A stretch of DNA of 64,000 nt from Qaidamihabitans albus. Lineage in GTDB: Bacteria; Actinomycetota; Actinomycetes; Mycobacteriales; Pseudonocardiaceae. Within the stretch, counting starts at the first letter, position 1. Every line of letters starts with the position of its first letter. Below the pieces are notes generated by a model that worked only from the letters and a program-made list of their open reading frames with translations, had not been told where the DNA came from and made no database searches. This document shows positions 8,698-17,212 of the stretch, in pieces. The DNA lies in the NCBI RefSeq assembly GCF_016464705.1, contig NZ_JAEHOB010000001.1, positions 434,001 through 498,000 on the forward strand, in the 5' to 3' direction. Made by a program: the position numbers and the translations under genes.

Positions 8698-9653
8698 TGA
8701 GGACGAAACAGCTTGGGGTACTGGCCTCGGCGCTGGCGCTGCTGCTCGCGGGCTGCGGCTCGCCGGGTGCACCGGTGGATCCCGCGCCGGTGGGCTCGGT
8801 GCAGCCGCCAACGCCTGCCAACGCCGTGGTGGAGACCGACGTCGCCGCCGACGGTGGCACGGAGGACGAGTGCAACGTGGAGGCGAGCCTGCCCGCGGAC
8901 GGCAACATCGCCGCGGGTTCCACGATGGCCGAGATCCGCGAGCGGGGGCACCTCGTCGCCGGGGTCGACCAGAACACGTACCTGTTCGGCTTCCGCAACC
9001 CGACCACCGGCCAGCTCGAAGGCTTCGACATCGACATCGCCAAGCAGGTGGCCGAGGCCATCTTCGGCGATCCGGACGCCATCCGGTTCAGGGCGATCAG
9101 CTCGGCGCAGCGGATCCCGGCACTGCAGAACGGCGATGTGGACATCGTCGTGCGGACCTTCTCGATCACCTGCGAGCGGCGTGCGGAGATCAACTTCTCG
9201 ACGGTGTACTACGTCGCGGGCCAGCGCGTGCTGGTGAACGAGAGCTCGGACGCGGAGAGCATCTCCGATCTCGGCGGGAAGCGGGTCTGCGCGGCCAAGT
9301 CGTCCACCTCGCTGAAGAACATCGCGAAGGTCGAGACCAAGCCTGTGCCGGTCTCCGTCGACGACTGGTCGGACTGCCTGGTGATGCTGCAACAGGGTCA
9401 GGTCGACGCGGTGTCCACGGACGACACGATCCTCGCGGGCATGGCCCAGCAGGATCCCACCACGAAGATCGTCGGCGAGCGCTTCACCGACGAGCTCTAC
9501 GGCATCGGGATTCCGAAGGACGACGAGGACATGGTGCGCTTCGTCAACTCGGTACTCGAAACGGTACGCGGCGGGCAGTGGCAGCAGAGCTACGACAGGT
9601 GGCTGCGCGAGCGCCTCGGCGCCGCCGCCCCGCCGAAACCCCTCTACCAGTAG
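8697..9653 (+). CDS. glnH: GlnH, solute-binding lipoprotein sensing amino acids for PknG
   Basis: 318-residue lipoprotein with a signal peptide ending in the lipobox LLAGC (Cys20) and a type-2 periplasmic-binding domain (SBP_bac_3) from about residue 75. In Mycobacterium and Corynebacterium GlnH binds aspartate or glutamate and feeds the PknG pathway rather than an ABC importer. No permease gene is nearby here, which fits. It is translationally coupled to glnX by TGATG and followed 11 bases later by pknG. Confidence 0.9.
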   Translation: MRTKQLGVLASALALLLAGCGSPGAPVDPAPVGSVQPPTPANAVVETDVAADGGTEDECNVEASLPADGNIAAGSTMAEIRERGHLVAGVDQNTYLFGFRNPTTGQLEGFDIDIAKQVAEAIFGDPDAIRFRAISSAQRIPALQNGDVDIVVRTFSITCERRAEINFSTVYYVAGQRVLVNESSDAESISDLGGKRVCAAKSSTSLKNIAKVETKPVPVSVDDWSDCLVMLQQGQVDAVSTDDTILAGMAQQDPTTKIVGERFTDELYGIGIPKDDEDMVRFVNSVLETVRGGQWQQSYDRWLRERLGAAAPPKPLYQ

Positions 9654-9664
9654 GAGAGAGAGCA

Positions 9665-12067
9665 GTGTCGGAAGAGCAACGGCGTCCCCGGCACGCCATG
9701 CCGGACACCCCGGCGGCGCGCCCGGATGGGCAGGCATCCGCCGAGCCGCTGCCCACGAGTGTGCTCGCCTCTCCGGCGCCGGAGACCCAGAGCATCACCC
9801 CTCCGGCGCCACGGCCGGACAGCGGTCCCGCGATACTGCCAGACCCGGGCACGGAGAGCGTGCTGCCGCAGAGCACCAGCGGCCGCAGCGTGCCCGGTAC
9901 CGGCCCCGGCAGCGGGCCGGGCACCGGTCCCGGTACGGGCTCGGGCGCCTTTCCCGGCACGTCGCGGCGCACGTCGTCACGCACCTCGCGGCGCGGCAGG
10001 CTCGGCGCGGGGCTGGTCGAGGTACCGCCGGTGCCCTACCGCGATCCGGCGTCGGCCGTGCTCACCGATCCCTCCGTGTCGGAGGAGAAGCGGTTCTGCG
10101 GCAACTGCGGCGCCAAGGTGGGCCGGGGCAAGGACGGCACGCCGGGTGAGCCGGAGGGCGTCTGCGAGAAGTGCGGTACCCGGTTCTCGTTCACCCCGAA
10201 GCTGCACCCGCACGAGCTGGTGGGCGGCCAGTACGAGGTGCTCGGCGCGCTCGCCTACGGCGGGCTCGGCTGGATCTACCTCGCGCAGGACCACAACGTC
10301 AACGACCGCTGGGTAGTCCTCAAAGGACTGATCGACACCGGGGACGCCACCGCGCTGGCGGCCGCGGTCAACGAGACGCGGTTCCTGGCGCAGGTCGAGC
10401 ACCCGAACATCGTCAAGATCTACAACTTCGTGCAGCACCCGGACCGCGAGACCGGCAACTCCGTCGGCTACATCGTGATGGAGTACGTCGGTGGGCAGTC
10501 GCTGCGCCAGCTCGCGCTCGCCCACCACCGGGAGACCGGGCGGGCCGAGCCGCTGCCGATCGGCCAGGTGATCGCCTACGGGCTGGAGATCCTGCCCGCG
10601 CTGGGCTACCTGCACGGGCAGGGGCTGCTGTACTGCGATCTCAAGCCGGACAACGTGATCCAGACCCACGAGCAGCTCAAGCTGATCGATCTCGGCGCGG
10701 TGCGCCGGATGGACGACTACACCAGCCCGCTGTTCTTCACCACCGGCTACAGCGCGCCGGAGCTGCCCACGCACGGTGCCTCGGTCGCGTCCGACCTCTA
10801 CACGGTGGGCCGCACGCTCGCGGTGCTCAGCTTCGAGTTCACCGGCTACACCGGCAAGTACAAGACGTCGCTGCCCAGCCAGGACGTGCCGCTGTTCAAG
10901 CTGTTCGGCTCGTACTACCGGTTCCTCCGCCGCGCGACGCACAGCGACCCGGACCGCCGGTTCATCTCCGCCGAGGACATGGCCGACCAGCTCACCGGCG
11001 TGCTGCGCGAGATCATGGCGCTCGGCACGGGCGAGGCGCGCCCGGGTTCCTCGACGGTGTTCGGGCCGGAGACCAAGGCGTTCGGCGTGGATCTGGTGGT
11101 GCCGGATCCGGGCCGGGACGTGCCGCTGCCCGATCCGGGGGAGGTCGTCGCCGGGCTGCCGATTCCGCAGGTCTACACCGATGACAAGGGCGCGGGCGTG
11201 CTGGCCACCACCGCGTCGGCCGATCCGAAGACGGCGATCGCGGCGCTGGCGGGCGCGCCCCGCGAGTCGATCGAGGTCCGGCTGAGGATCGTGCGGGCGC
11301 GGATCGAGCTGGGCGAGCTCGCCGAGGCGAACCGGCAGTTGCAGGCCGCGCAGTACCTCGCGATCAAGGCCGGCTACCCGCACGACTGGCGCATCGACTG
11401 GTACCGGGGGCTGATCGAGCTCGCCGGCGGCAGGCCGCGGGTGGCGCACGCGGCGTTCGACGCGGTGTACGACGAGCTGCCGGGGGAGATCGCGCCGAAG
11501 CTGGCGATGGCCGTCAGCGCGGAGAGCGTCGGTGACTACTTCGCCGCGTCCCGCCTCTACGAGCTGGTGTGGCGCACCGACCGGTCGTACGTGAGCGCGG
11601 CGTTCGGGCTGGCCAGGGTGTATCTCGCGCAGGGCGCGCGGGCGGGCGCGATCGAGGTGCTGGAGTCGGTGCCTGCTTCGTCGACCCACCACGTCGCCGC
11701 GCAGGTCGCCGCGATCAAGATCAAGACCAGGGTGACCGAAGGTAACCAGCAGCTCGTGGGGCAGCACGACTTCGTGGACGCGGCGGGCAGGCTGGAGCGC
11801 CTCGCGCTGGACGCGGAGCGGCGGGCACGGCTGTCGGCGGAGGTCCTGGAGGCCGCGTTCCACTGGGTGTGCTCCGACCACGCGCCGCAGCAGGGTGATG
11901 CCGCGCGGCAGGGTTCGACGGTGCTCGGCTGGGAGCTGTCGGAGCGCGAGCTGCGGTTCGGGCTCGAACGCTGCTACCGCGCGCTGGCCCGCCTCGCCGG
12001 GACTTCGGAGCAGCGGATCGAGCTCGTCGACAAGGCGAACGCTATCCGTCCCCGCACCCTCACCTGA
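9665..12067 (+). CDS. pknG: Serine/threonine protein kinase PknG
   Basis: 800-residue soluble kinase. A Pro/Ser/Gly-rich disordered N-terminus (about 1-130) is followed by a rubredoxin-like metal site with two CxxCG pairs (about residues 145-175). The kinase domain (about 183-430) has VLKGL for the ATP lysine, CDLKPDN for the catalytic loop and DLGAVR replacing the usual DFG; all are PknG features. A TPR-type helical C-terminus follows. PknG controls 2-oxoglutarate dehydrogenase through OdhI/GarA phosphorylation. GTG 9665 follows AGGAGAGAGAG. The PGTGPGSGPGTGPG-type tract near residues 78-95 is low complexity. The stop lies 18 bases from the convergent phosphoesterase gene. Confidence 0.95.
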   Translation: MSEEQRRPRHAMPDTPAARPDGQASAEPLPTSVLASPAPETQSITPPAPRPDSGPAILPDPGTESVLPQSTSGRSVPGTGPGSGPGTGPGTGSGAFPGTSRRTSSRTSRRGRLGAGLVEVPPVPYRDPASAVLTDPSVSEEKRFCGNCGAKVGRGKDGTPGEPEGVCEKCGTRFSFTPKLHPHELVGGQYEVLGALAYGGLGWIYLAQDHNVNDRWVVLKGLIDTGDATALAAAVNETRFLAQVEHPNIVKIYNFVQHPDRETGNSVGYIVMEYVGGQSLRQLALAHHRETGRAEPLPIGQVIAYGLEILPALGYLHGQGLLYCDLKPDNVIQTHEQLKLIDLGAVRRMDDYTSPLFFTTGYSAPELPTHGASVASDLYTVGRTLAVLSFEFTGYTGKYKTSLPSQDVPLFKLFGSYYRFLRRATHSDPDRRFISAEDMADQLTGVLREIMALGTGEARPGSSTVFGPETKAFGVDLVVPDPGRDVPLPDPGEVVAGLPIPQVYTDDKGAGVLATTASADPKTAIAALAGAPRESIEVRLRIVRARIELGELAEANRQLQAAQYLAIKAGYPHDWRIDWYRGLIELAGGRPRVAHAAFDAVYDELPGEIAPKLAMAVSAESVGDYFAASRLYELVWRTDRSYVSAAFGLARVYLAQGARAGAIEVLESVPASSTHHVAAQVAAIKIKTRVTEGNQQLVGQHDFVDAAGRLERLALDAERRARLSAEVLEAAFHWVCSDHAPQQGDAARQGSTVLGWELSERELRFGLERCYRALARLAGTSEQRIELVDKANAIRPRTLT

Positions 12068-12084
12068 GCCCGCGCCCGAGCTCT

Positions 12085-12100
12085 GCTACGCACTCACGAG
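12085..12100. repeat. Half copy of the dispersed palindrome
   Basis: Only the right outer arm (CACTCACGAG, 12091-12100) and a variable segment (GCTACG) are intact; the left half is not recognisable. It lies between the convergent 3' ends of pknG and the phosphoesterase gene and encodes the last residues (LVSA, stop TAG) of the latter. Confidence 0.7.
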
Positions 12101-13252
12101 CTCGACCAGGGTGATGTCGGGTGGGGCGCCGACCCGGACGGGCGGCCCCCAGAAGCCGGCGCCCCGGGTGACGTACATCTTGGTGCCCTCGACATCGTAG
12201 AAGCCGGCGACCGCGCCCTGTTGCAGGCTCACCGCGAGCTCGAACGGCGAAAGCTGCCCACCGTGCGTGTGCCCCGCCAGCATCAGGTCGACGTCGTGCC
12301 GTACCGCGTCGCGCACGTCGACGGGCTGGTGGGCGATGAGCACCACGGCCCTGCCCGGATCACGTCCCGCGACGGCCTTGCCGACGTCGCCGGGATCCTG
12401 CCACTGGTACCCGGTGGCGTCGTTGATACCGGCGAGGTCGAACACCCCGCCGTTGTGGGTGATCTCCACGCGCTCGTTGCGCAGCGCGCGGATACCGAGC
12501 GAGCGCACGTGCTCGACCCACTGGGCGTAACCGACGTAGTACTCGTGGTTGCCGGTGACGAAGAATGTGCCGTGCGTGCTGCGCAGGTCGGCCAGTGGTG
12601 CGACGGCGTCGGCGAGGTCCTCCACGCTGCCGTCCACCAGGTCGCCCGCGATGGCCACGGCGTCGGGACGTTCGTCGTTGATCATGTCGACGATCCGCTG
12701 GGTGAACGGGCGGCCGAGAATCGGGCCGAGGTGGATGTCGCTGATGAGCGCGATCCGGCAGCCCGCCGCGCGGGGGTCGAGCCGGTCCAGCTCGATCGGG
12801 ACGCGGGTGATCGACGGCGGTCCCATCGCCACCGAAGTCCCGTAGCCGACCAGGCCGGTCGCGGCGACACCGGCGATCGCCGCCGAGCCGCGGGCAAGCA
12901 CCACCCGCCTGCTCACGCCCTGCGGGGGTTCGGTGTCCTCGTCGCGGGGACGCCGCGCCCACCGGCGCAGTGCCAGCCGTGGAAGCTCCAGCACGAGCAG
13001 CACCAGCAGGAGGTAGAAGGACATCGCCAGCCACAGGTAACCCGGCCAGGCGAACCACTGCGAGATCGCCGGATCGGTGCGGGTGCCGAACGCGAGCGCC
13101 GCCAGCAGCAGCAGTAGCAGCACGGCCATCGCCGCCGTGCCGAGACGGCGGCCGCGCGAGCGGCGCGACGTCGTGTCGACGACGAGCCGCTTCCACAGGT
13201 AGAGGTTCAGCAACCCGACGACGCCGAAGACCACGACGACGAAGATGATCAA
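12086..13252 (-). CDS. Membrane-anchored metallophosphoesterase (YkuE/YaeI type)
   Basis: 388-residue calcineurin-like phosphoesterase. About four hydrophobic segments fill the first 140 residues. The catalytic domain follows with all binuclear metal motifs: SDIHLG, GDLVDG, GNHEY and GHTHGGQ. Relatives hydrolyse phosphodiester or pyrophosphate bonds in lipid or nucleotide substrates; the substrate here is unknown. It starts with TTG overlapping the stop of the upstream thioesterase gene, so the two are probably co-transcribed. The last residues LVSA and the TAG stop come from the half copy of the dispersed palindrome. Confidence 0.88.
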   Translation of the reverse strand: MIIFVVVVFGVVGLLNLYLWKRLVVDTTSRRSRGRRLGTAAMAVLLLLLLAALAFGTRTDPAISQWFAWPGYLWLAMSFYLLLVLLVLELPRLALRRWARRPRDEDTEPPQGVSRRVVLARGSAAIAGVAATGLVGYGTSVAMGPPSITRVPIELDRLDPRAAGCRIALISDIHLGPILGRPFTQRIVDMINDERPDAVAIAGDLVDGSVEDLADAVAPLADLRSTHGTFFVTGNHEYYVGYAQWVEHVRSLGIRALRNERVEITHNGGVFDLAGINDATGYQWQDPGDVGKAVAGRDPGRAVVLIAHQPVDVRDAVRHDVDLMLAGHTHGGQLSPFELAVSLQQGAVAGFYDVEGTKMYVTRGAGFWGPPVRVGAPPDITLVELVSA

Positions 13253-13830
13253 GGGTTGATATCCCAGTCCTTGGCGGGCTCGCCCCGCCGCGTCGCCTTG
13301 AACTTCTCCAGCGCGTTGGTGTCCCCGTGCGTGGTGAAGTGCTCGAACTCGACCGTGACGAACAGGCCCCGCGCGCGGAGCGCGACCGGGCCGTCCTCCG
13401 CGTCGAGCCGCCCTTCGGCGCTGACGTAGATCTTGCGCCCGGCCATGCCGTCCAGCTTGGCCGCGATGTGCAGCGTCGAGCCGACCGGCACCGGGCGCCG
13501 GAAGTCGGTCTCCAGCCGCCCGGTGACCGCGGGCCTGCGCAGCAGGTTCCCGACCGTCGAACCGAGCGCCTCGTCGAACGCGCAGGCCAGCAGCCCACCG
13601 TGGGCGAGGCCGGGCGCGCCCTGGTGTGCCTCGGTGACGGTGAACCGGGAGTGCACGACGCGGCCCTCGCCGACGGTCGAGCGTATGTGCAGGCCGGCAT
13701 CCACGTCGTCACCGCAGCCGAAGCACTCGTCATAGTGGACGCCGAGCTTGCTGCCCGGGCCGGGTGCGTCCGGATGCGGCTCGACCGGCTCGACCTCCAC
13801 CGGTGGCCAGGTTTGCCCAGATTGCTTCAC
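13249..13830 (-). CDS. PaaI-family hotdog-fold thioesterase
   Basis: 193-residue protein with a single hotdog domain (about 45-170). It has the conserved HGGLLACAFDEALG segment, in which Asp/Glu acts as general base or acid in PaaI-type acyl-CoA thioesterases. A Cys-rich CFGCG motif just before the domain is common in actinobacterial members. Acyl substrate unknown. It is first of a two-gene unit with the phosphoesterase, overlapping it by 4 bases. Confidence 0.85.
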   Translation of the reverse strand: MKQSGQTWPPVEVEPVEPHPDAPGPGSKLGVHYDECFGCGDDVDAGLHIRSTVGEGRVVHSRFTVTEAHQGAPGLAHGGLLACAFDEALGSTVGNLLRRPAVTGRLETDFRRPVPVGSTLHIAAKLDGMAGRKIYVSAEGRLDAEDGPVALRARGLFVTVEFEHFTTHGDTNALEKFKATRRGEPAKDWDINP

Positions 13831-13909
13831 CCGGACACGCTAACCGGTGGCCGACGCCACGGGTTCGGCGGTCTTCGTGGCGCACACCCGCGAACTCACG
13901 ATGCCGCGG

Positions 13910-15100
13910 CTACTGGCTCAGTGCCGACTTCGCGGTCCACTCCTCCCACGAGTACGTCCAGTCGTGGTAGTCCCCGTCCTGCGGGCCGAGCTGCTGCGTG
14001 CTGCCCTCGATCTCCACCGGATCGCCCATCATCGCGCTGTCGAAGTACTCCTTGGCGTCCGCGGGCGCGAGGTTGACGCAGCCGTGCGAGACGTTGCGCA
14101 CCCCCTGGTCGGCGACCGACCACGGCGCAGCGTGCGTGAACTCACCGTTGTTCGAGATCCGCACCGCCCAGTGCACCTCGAAGTCCTCGTAGCCGTAGCC
14201 GGGGTTGTTCATGAAGTACGTCGAGTGCTTGGACATCACAACGTGCGTGCCGCTGCGGGTGACCCGCCCCGGATCGGAGTCGAGGCCGAAGCTGGCCGGG
14301 TAGTCGGCCACCTGCTTGCCGTCGCGGATGACGACCATGCGGTGGGTCTGGGTGTTCGCCTTGACCACCTGCGAGCGGCCGATGGAGAAGTCGACGGTGA
14401 TGTCCTGCTCTCCGTAGGCGCCGTCGCCGAGCTCGACGCCGTAGAGGGGCGCGTCCACGCTGACCTGCGTGTTCGGCTTCCAGTACTCCTTCGGCCGCCA
14501 GTGCACCGAGTGGTCGTTCTCCAGCCAGGCCCACGAACCCTCGGTCTCCGGCTTGGTCTGTACGTCGAGCACTTCCTCGACGGCGGCCTTGTTGGTGACC
14601 TTCTGGTCGAAGGTGATGCTGATCGGCATCGCGATGCCGTACGTGCGGTCGTCGCCGACGTTCATCCTGGCGCCGATCACCTGCGCCGGGCTGACGGTGG
14701 TGAAGGACCCCTCGATCGGTACCTGCTCGCCGTCGGCGCCGGTGGCGCTGCCCGACCACGTGTAGGTCTTGCTGTAGCCGAGCGGCTCGGTGACCGTCCA
14801 GCGGGTCTTGTCCTCCGAGAGCTCGCCGGCCACCTTCTCGCCGGCCGGATTGGTCAGCTCGACCGACTCGATCGCACCGTCGGTGACCGCGACCTCCACC
14901 GGATCACGTGGCTTGACGTCCTGCGCGCCGTCGGCCGGCTGCGCGACGACCTTGGCCGCCGGCTTCGCGGATGCGGAATCCGGCCTGCCCTGCGTCGAGT
15001 TTCCGCCGTTGCCGGCCGTGCAGGCGGTCAGCCCGAGCAGAACGGCCAGAACCAGAGCCGGCAGCCGGAGTCGGCGTGGCCCCGTTCTTGCTTGTGTCAC
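13910..15100 (-). CDS. L,D-transpeptidase lipoprotein (LdtMt2-like)
   Basis: 396-residue secreted lipoprotein that would form 3-3 (mDap-mDap) crosslinks in peptidoglycan. The signal peptide ends in lipobox LTAC (Cys27). Two Ig-like domains (about 60-250) are followed by a YkuD catalytic domain with the active-site motif SHGCVNL. The C-terminal extension with WTYSWEEW resembles mycobacterial Ldt enzymes. GTG at 15100 is chosen because GGGGAG lies 5 bases upstream and the signal peptide starts immediately; the frame is open far upstream but that part is not signal-like. A CRP-type site lies about 75 bases upstream. Confidence 0.9.
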   Translation of the reverse strand: MTQARTGPRRLRLPALVLAVLLGLTACTAGNGGNSTQGRPDSASAKPAAKVVAQPADGAQDVKPRDPVEVAVTDGAIESVELTNPAGEKVAGELSEDKTRWTVTEPLGYSKTYTWSGSATGADGEQVPIEGSFTTVSPAQVIGARMNVGDDRTYGIAMPISITFDQKVTNKAAVEEVLDVQTKPETEGSWAWLENDHSVHWRPKEYWKPNTQVSVDAPLYGVELGDGAYGEQDITVDFSIGRSQVVKANTQTHRMVVIRDGKQVADYPASFGLDSDPGRVTRSGTHVVMSKHSTYFMNNPGYGYEDFEVHWAVRISNNGEFTHAAPWSVADQGVRNVSHGCVNLAPADAKEYFDSAMMGDPVEIEGSTQQLGPQDGDYHDWTYSWEEWTAKSALSQ

Positions 15101-15171
15101 AGTTACTCCCCGTTTGTCCCCATGTATCCCCACTGACGCTCCACGAGAAGCGTTCGTTGCAGCGAAGAAAA

Positions 15172-15187
15172 GGTGACTGCCGTCACA
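15172..15187 (-). promoter_or_regulatory. CRP/GlxR-type operator upstream of the L,D-transpeptidase gene
   Basis: On the minus strand this reads TGTGA, 6 bases, TCACC: one mismatch from the CRP-family consensus TGTGA-N6-TCACA. It lies 72-87 bases upstream of the GTG start, a position where CRP/GlxR homologues act in actinobacteria. No such regulator gene is in the window. Confidence 0.55.
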
Positions 15188-15535
15188 CTTTGGGGATCGT
15201 TCACTGTCCTGGGTTTGTCTTGGTTCCGCTCCGTGAAGACGGTCGGCGGCCATGCGCCCATTGTCACCCTGTCGGGAACCGACATCGTCCGCCGCGGACG
15301 TTTCGCAACGTTCCCTGCGAGCTAACCGCCCGGTTGGAGCAACCTCGGGTGATGGGAGACGAGACGGGCCTGTTGCCGGTACGATCTCGATCAGGCCGTC
15401 GTTTTGCGTGTTCGTGGCTTCACACTCGCGGAACTTCTGACGCGAGCCCGAGCCGTGAACGCTCTCAGCTCGTCTCGTTGGAACCGCCCGGGGCGGCCCT
15501 GGTGTCGCTGCTGGCGGCATCCGATGCGGATCTGT
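15188..15535. other. Intergenic region between divergent ldt and csp genes
   Basis: No frame here looks like a gene. It should hold the promoters of both divergent genes. A small hairpin (CGTCCG, 3-base loop, CGGACG near 15286-15300) sits inside a wider inverted pair GGGAAC/GTTCCC. I assign no function. Confidence 0.5.
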
Positions 15536-15551
15536 AACGAGGAGTAAGACG

Positions 15552-15755
15552 GTGGCGCAAGGCACTGTGAAGTGGTTCAACGCCGAAAAGGGCTTCGGCT
15601 TCATCGCCCAGGACGGCGGCGAGGGTGACGTGTTCGTGCACTACTCGGAGATCGAGGGGCGCGGCTTCAAGACCCTCGAGGAGAACCAGCGCGTGGAGTT
15701 CGAGGTCGGCCAGGGCCAGAAGGGCCCGCAGGCTCAGCAGGTCCGTCCTATCTAG
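15552..15755 (+). CDS. Cold-shock protein (CspA family), second copy
   Basis: 67-residue cold-shock domain protein with intact RNP1 (KGFGFI) and RNP2 (VFVHY) motifs, closely similar to the copy at 1196-1399. It differs mainly in the loop after RNP1 (AQDGGEGD) and the tail. GTG at 15552 follows CGAGGAGTAAG. Unlike the first copy there is no terminator-like hairpin just before the start. A perfect terminator follows. Confidence 0.95.
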   Translation: MAQGTVKWFNAEKGFGFIAQDGGEGDVFVHYSEIEGRGFKTLEENQRVEFEVGQGQKGPQAQQVRPI

Positions 15756-15777
15756 GGCGGCGCTTCGCTTGACGCAT

Positions 15778-15811
15778 CGAGCCCCCGGCGGAGATTTCCG
15801 CCGGGGGCTCG
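15778..15811. terminator. Perfect 15-bp hairpin after the second cold-shock gene
   Basis: Arms 15778-15792 and 15797-15811 pair perfectly around a GATT loop. It lies between convergent genes and can serve both strands. Confidence 0.85.
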
Positions 15812-15834
15812 ACGCTTGTCGGGGATCGTGTTCG

Positions 15835-16257
15835 TCAGCGGAGGCTCCCGCGGGCGGGGCGCTCCCACCGCGGGTCGAAGTAGTGCTCGTCGGTGTGCGG
15901 TTCGTTGAACTGGCCGCCCGGCCCGGAAAGGGCCTGTGACTCCCAGGACAGGCGTTCCAGGACCCATTCCTGCGCGAGTGCCTGCGGAGACGTGCCGCGC
16001 TGGGCCGCGAGCTCCTTGAGCTGTTCGCCCGCGATCTCGGTCATCCGCAACTGGTAGACCTGCGCACCGCCGAAACGGCGGCCCGATCCCGTGCTCTCCG
16101 GGTCGGCTTCGGGGGCGAGCGCCGCGAGGTAGCTGGTCAGCTCGTGGTCATCGGTTGCCGCCTCCGTGTGGTCGGTGCCCGAGTCGCGGTGGCGACCCTG
16201 GCTCACGGGCTTGAGGTTGGTCCGGCTGCTCAGCCGGCCGAATGAGGGAAGTGGCAC
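15835..16257 (-). CDS. Hypothetical protein with a possible ribbon-helix-helix region
   Basis: About 140 residues from the GTG at 16257. The middle (about residues 70-110: VYQLRMTEIAGEQLKELAAQRG onward) has the strand plus two-helix look of CopG-like or antitoxin-like DNA-binding proteins. The tail is acidic and aromatic (EHYFDPRW). No toxin gene is adjacent. The start is uncertain: no clear ribosome site precedes 16257, and the frame stays open upstream without family-like sequence. Function unknown. Confidence 0.6.
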   Translation of the reverse strand: MPLPSFGRLSSRTNLKPVSQGRHRDSGTDHTEAATDDHELTSYLAALAPEADPESTGSGRRFGGAQVYQLRMTEIAGEQLKELAAQRGTSPQALAQEWVLERLSWESQALSGPGGQFNEPHTDEHYFDPRWERPARGSLR

Positions 16258-16755
16258 GCGACCACGATAACGGTTGTGTCTCGGCTGCCGTTGTTCTGTG
16301 AACCTCCCCACACCGCGTGTCGCGGAATTCTTGCCCGCACTGGGCCACCTGGACGAAAGGCCGTGCCGACATCCGCGCCGATGGTCACTCGGCGTGCCGG
16401 GCCGGTCGCCGCTCACGCGCCGAAAAGTGCCAGGCATGGAAAGGTGCAGCCATGGAGAGGCCCCCGCGCCAGGGGGAGGAACGCGGGGGCCGGAGGGGAT
16501 CTCCACAGGCGCTGACCGGGGGTGTGTCAGCACGTTGATTGTTACACGAGTCGGCGCCGTGCCGCGAGGGTTGCGCCCGAAAAAGGCCCCCGACCTGTCA
16601 CTTCCGCTTTGCCTGGAGTTCATCTTCGAAGTCGCCCCGGATGGCCGCTCAAGCCCACGGAGCGTGCTGGGACTTTCACTCTGGCGGGGCCTGTGTGGCG
16701 GTTCCCGTGCTCGCTAGCCTCGCGGCCAAGGTGTCCAGAAACCGTGGGAGGAGCC
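16258..16755. other. Gene-free region with one GC hairpin
   Basis: I see no convincing gene. A 10-bp perfect stem (16459-16468 with 16482-16491) is present, without a clear T-run. Overlapping frames on both strands are short and of atypical composition. The promoters of the flanking divergent genes must lie here. Confidence 0.45.
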
Positions 16756-17004
16756 ATGAGCGGGTCTCTCGAAGTTCGACAGTTCCTCCTTCGACACGAG
16801 GGAGATGCGCAGGGATCCGCCTATGGCGGTGTGCCGGCGCAGCGGGCCGGTCACGGCGATGCTCCCCGCGTCTCCGATGACCAGGTGAGAAGGGCGCGCC
16901 TCGCCGTGGCGCGCGGGGCTTCAGGGCCGGACGATTGTGCCGAGTTGCTCGACATGCTCGGCCTGAAGCCGGACAAGGACGGTCCTCCGCCCGTACAGCG
17001 GTAG
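16756..17004 (+). CDS. Small hypothetical protein (82 aa)
   Basis: ATG at 16756 has a strong GGGAGGAG ribosome site, and a perfect hairpin follows the stop, so this looks like a real single-gene unit. The C-terminal half (VSDDQVRRARLAVARG, then DDCAELLDMLGL) is a charged, helical segment. I do not assign a family or function. No membrane segment or signal peptide. Confidence 0.65.
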   Translation: MSGSLEVRQFLLRHEGDAQGSAYGGVPAQRAGHGDAPRVSDDQVRRARLAVARGASGPDDCAELLDMLGLKPDKDGPPPVQR

Positions 17005-17026
17005 CGGCAGAACTCTGGTCGAACGG

Positions 17027-17067
17027 ACTGCCCAGGTGCGCACCCCCTGGTCCCGCACCTGGGCAGT
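17027..17067 (+). terminator. Perfect 13-bp terminator hairpin
   Basis: Arms 17027-17039 and 17055-17067 pair perfectly around a 15-base C-rich loop. It sits 23 bases after the stop of the small gene. Confidence 0.8.
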
Positions 17068-17212
17068 ATTCGCTAAAGGTACTGGTCCAGACCGCTGAAC
17101 GGCAATCGGTCAAGCGCCGTCCGGCCGACTGCCGTGAATCTCTTTCGCATCTGCGAATGCTTCGACCAGTTTTGGTAACAGTGTTATGGTCGCCTTGTCG
17201 AGAGGGGACCAT

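Noticed and set aside
7914-9737. 607-residue minus-strand frame across glnX and glnH
   Set aside because: Lies opposite two well-supported genes and has no motif; an open frame caused by GC-rich third positions.
12085-12100. An eighth full palindrome copy between pknG and the phosphoesterase
   Set aside because: Only the right arm and variable segment match; the left half is not recognisable, so it is listed as a half copy.
15103-15285. 60-residue minus-strand frame before the L,D-transpeptidase gene
   Set aside because: No ribosome site or family content, and it covers the likely promoter and CRP-type site.
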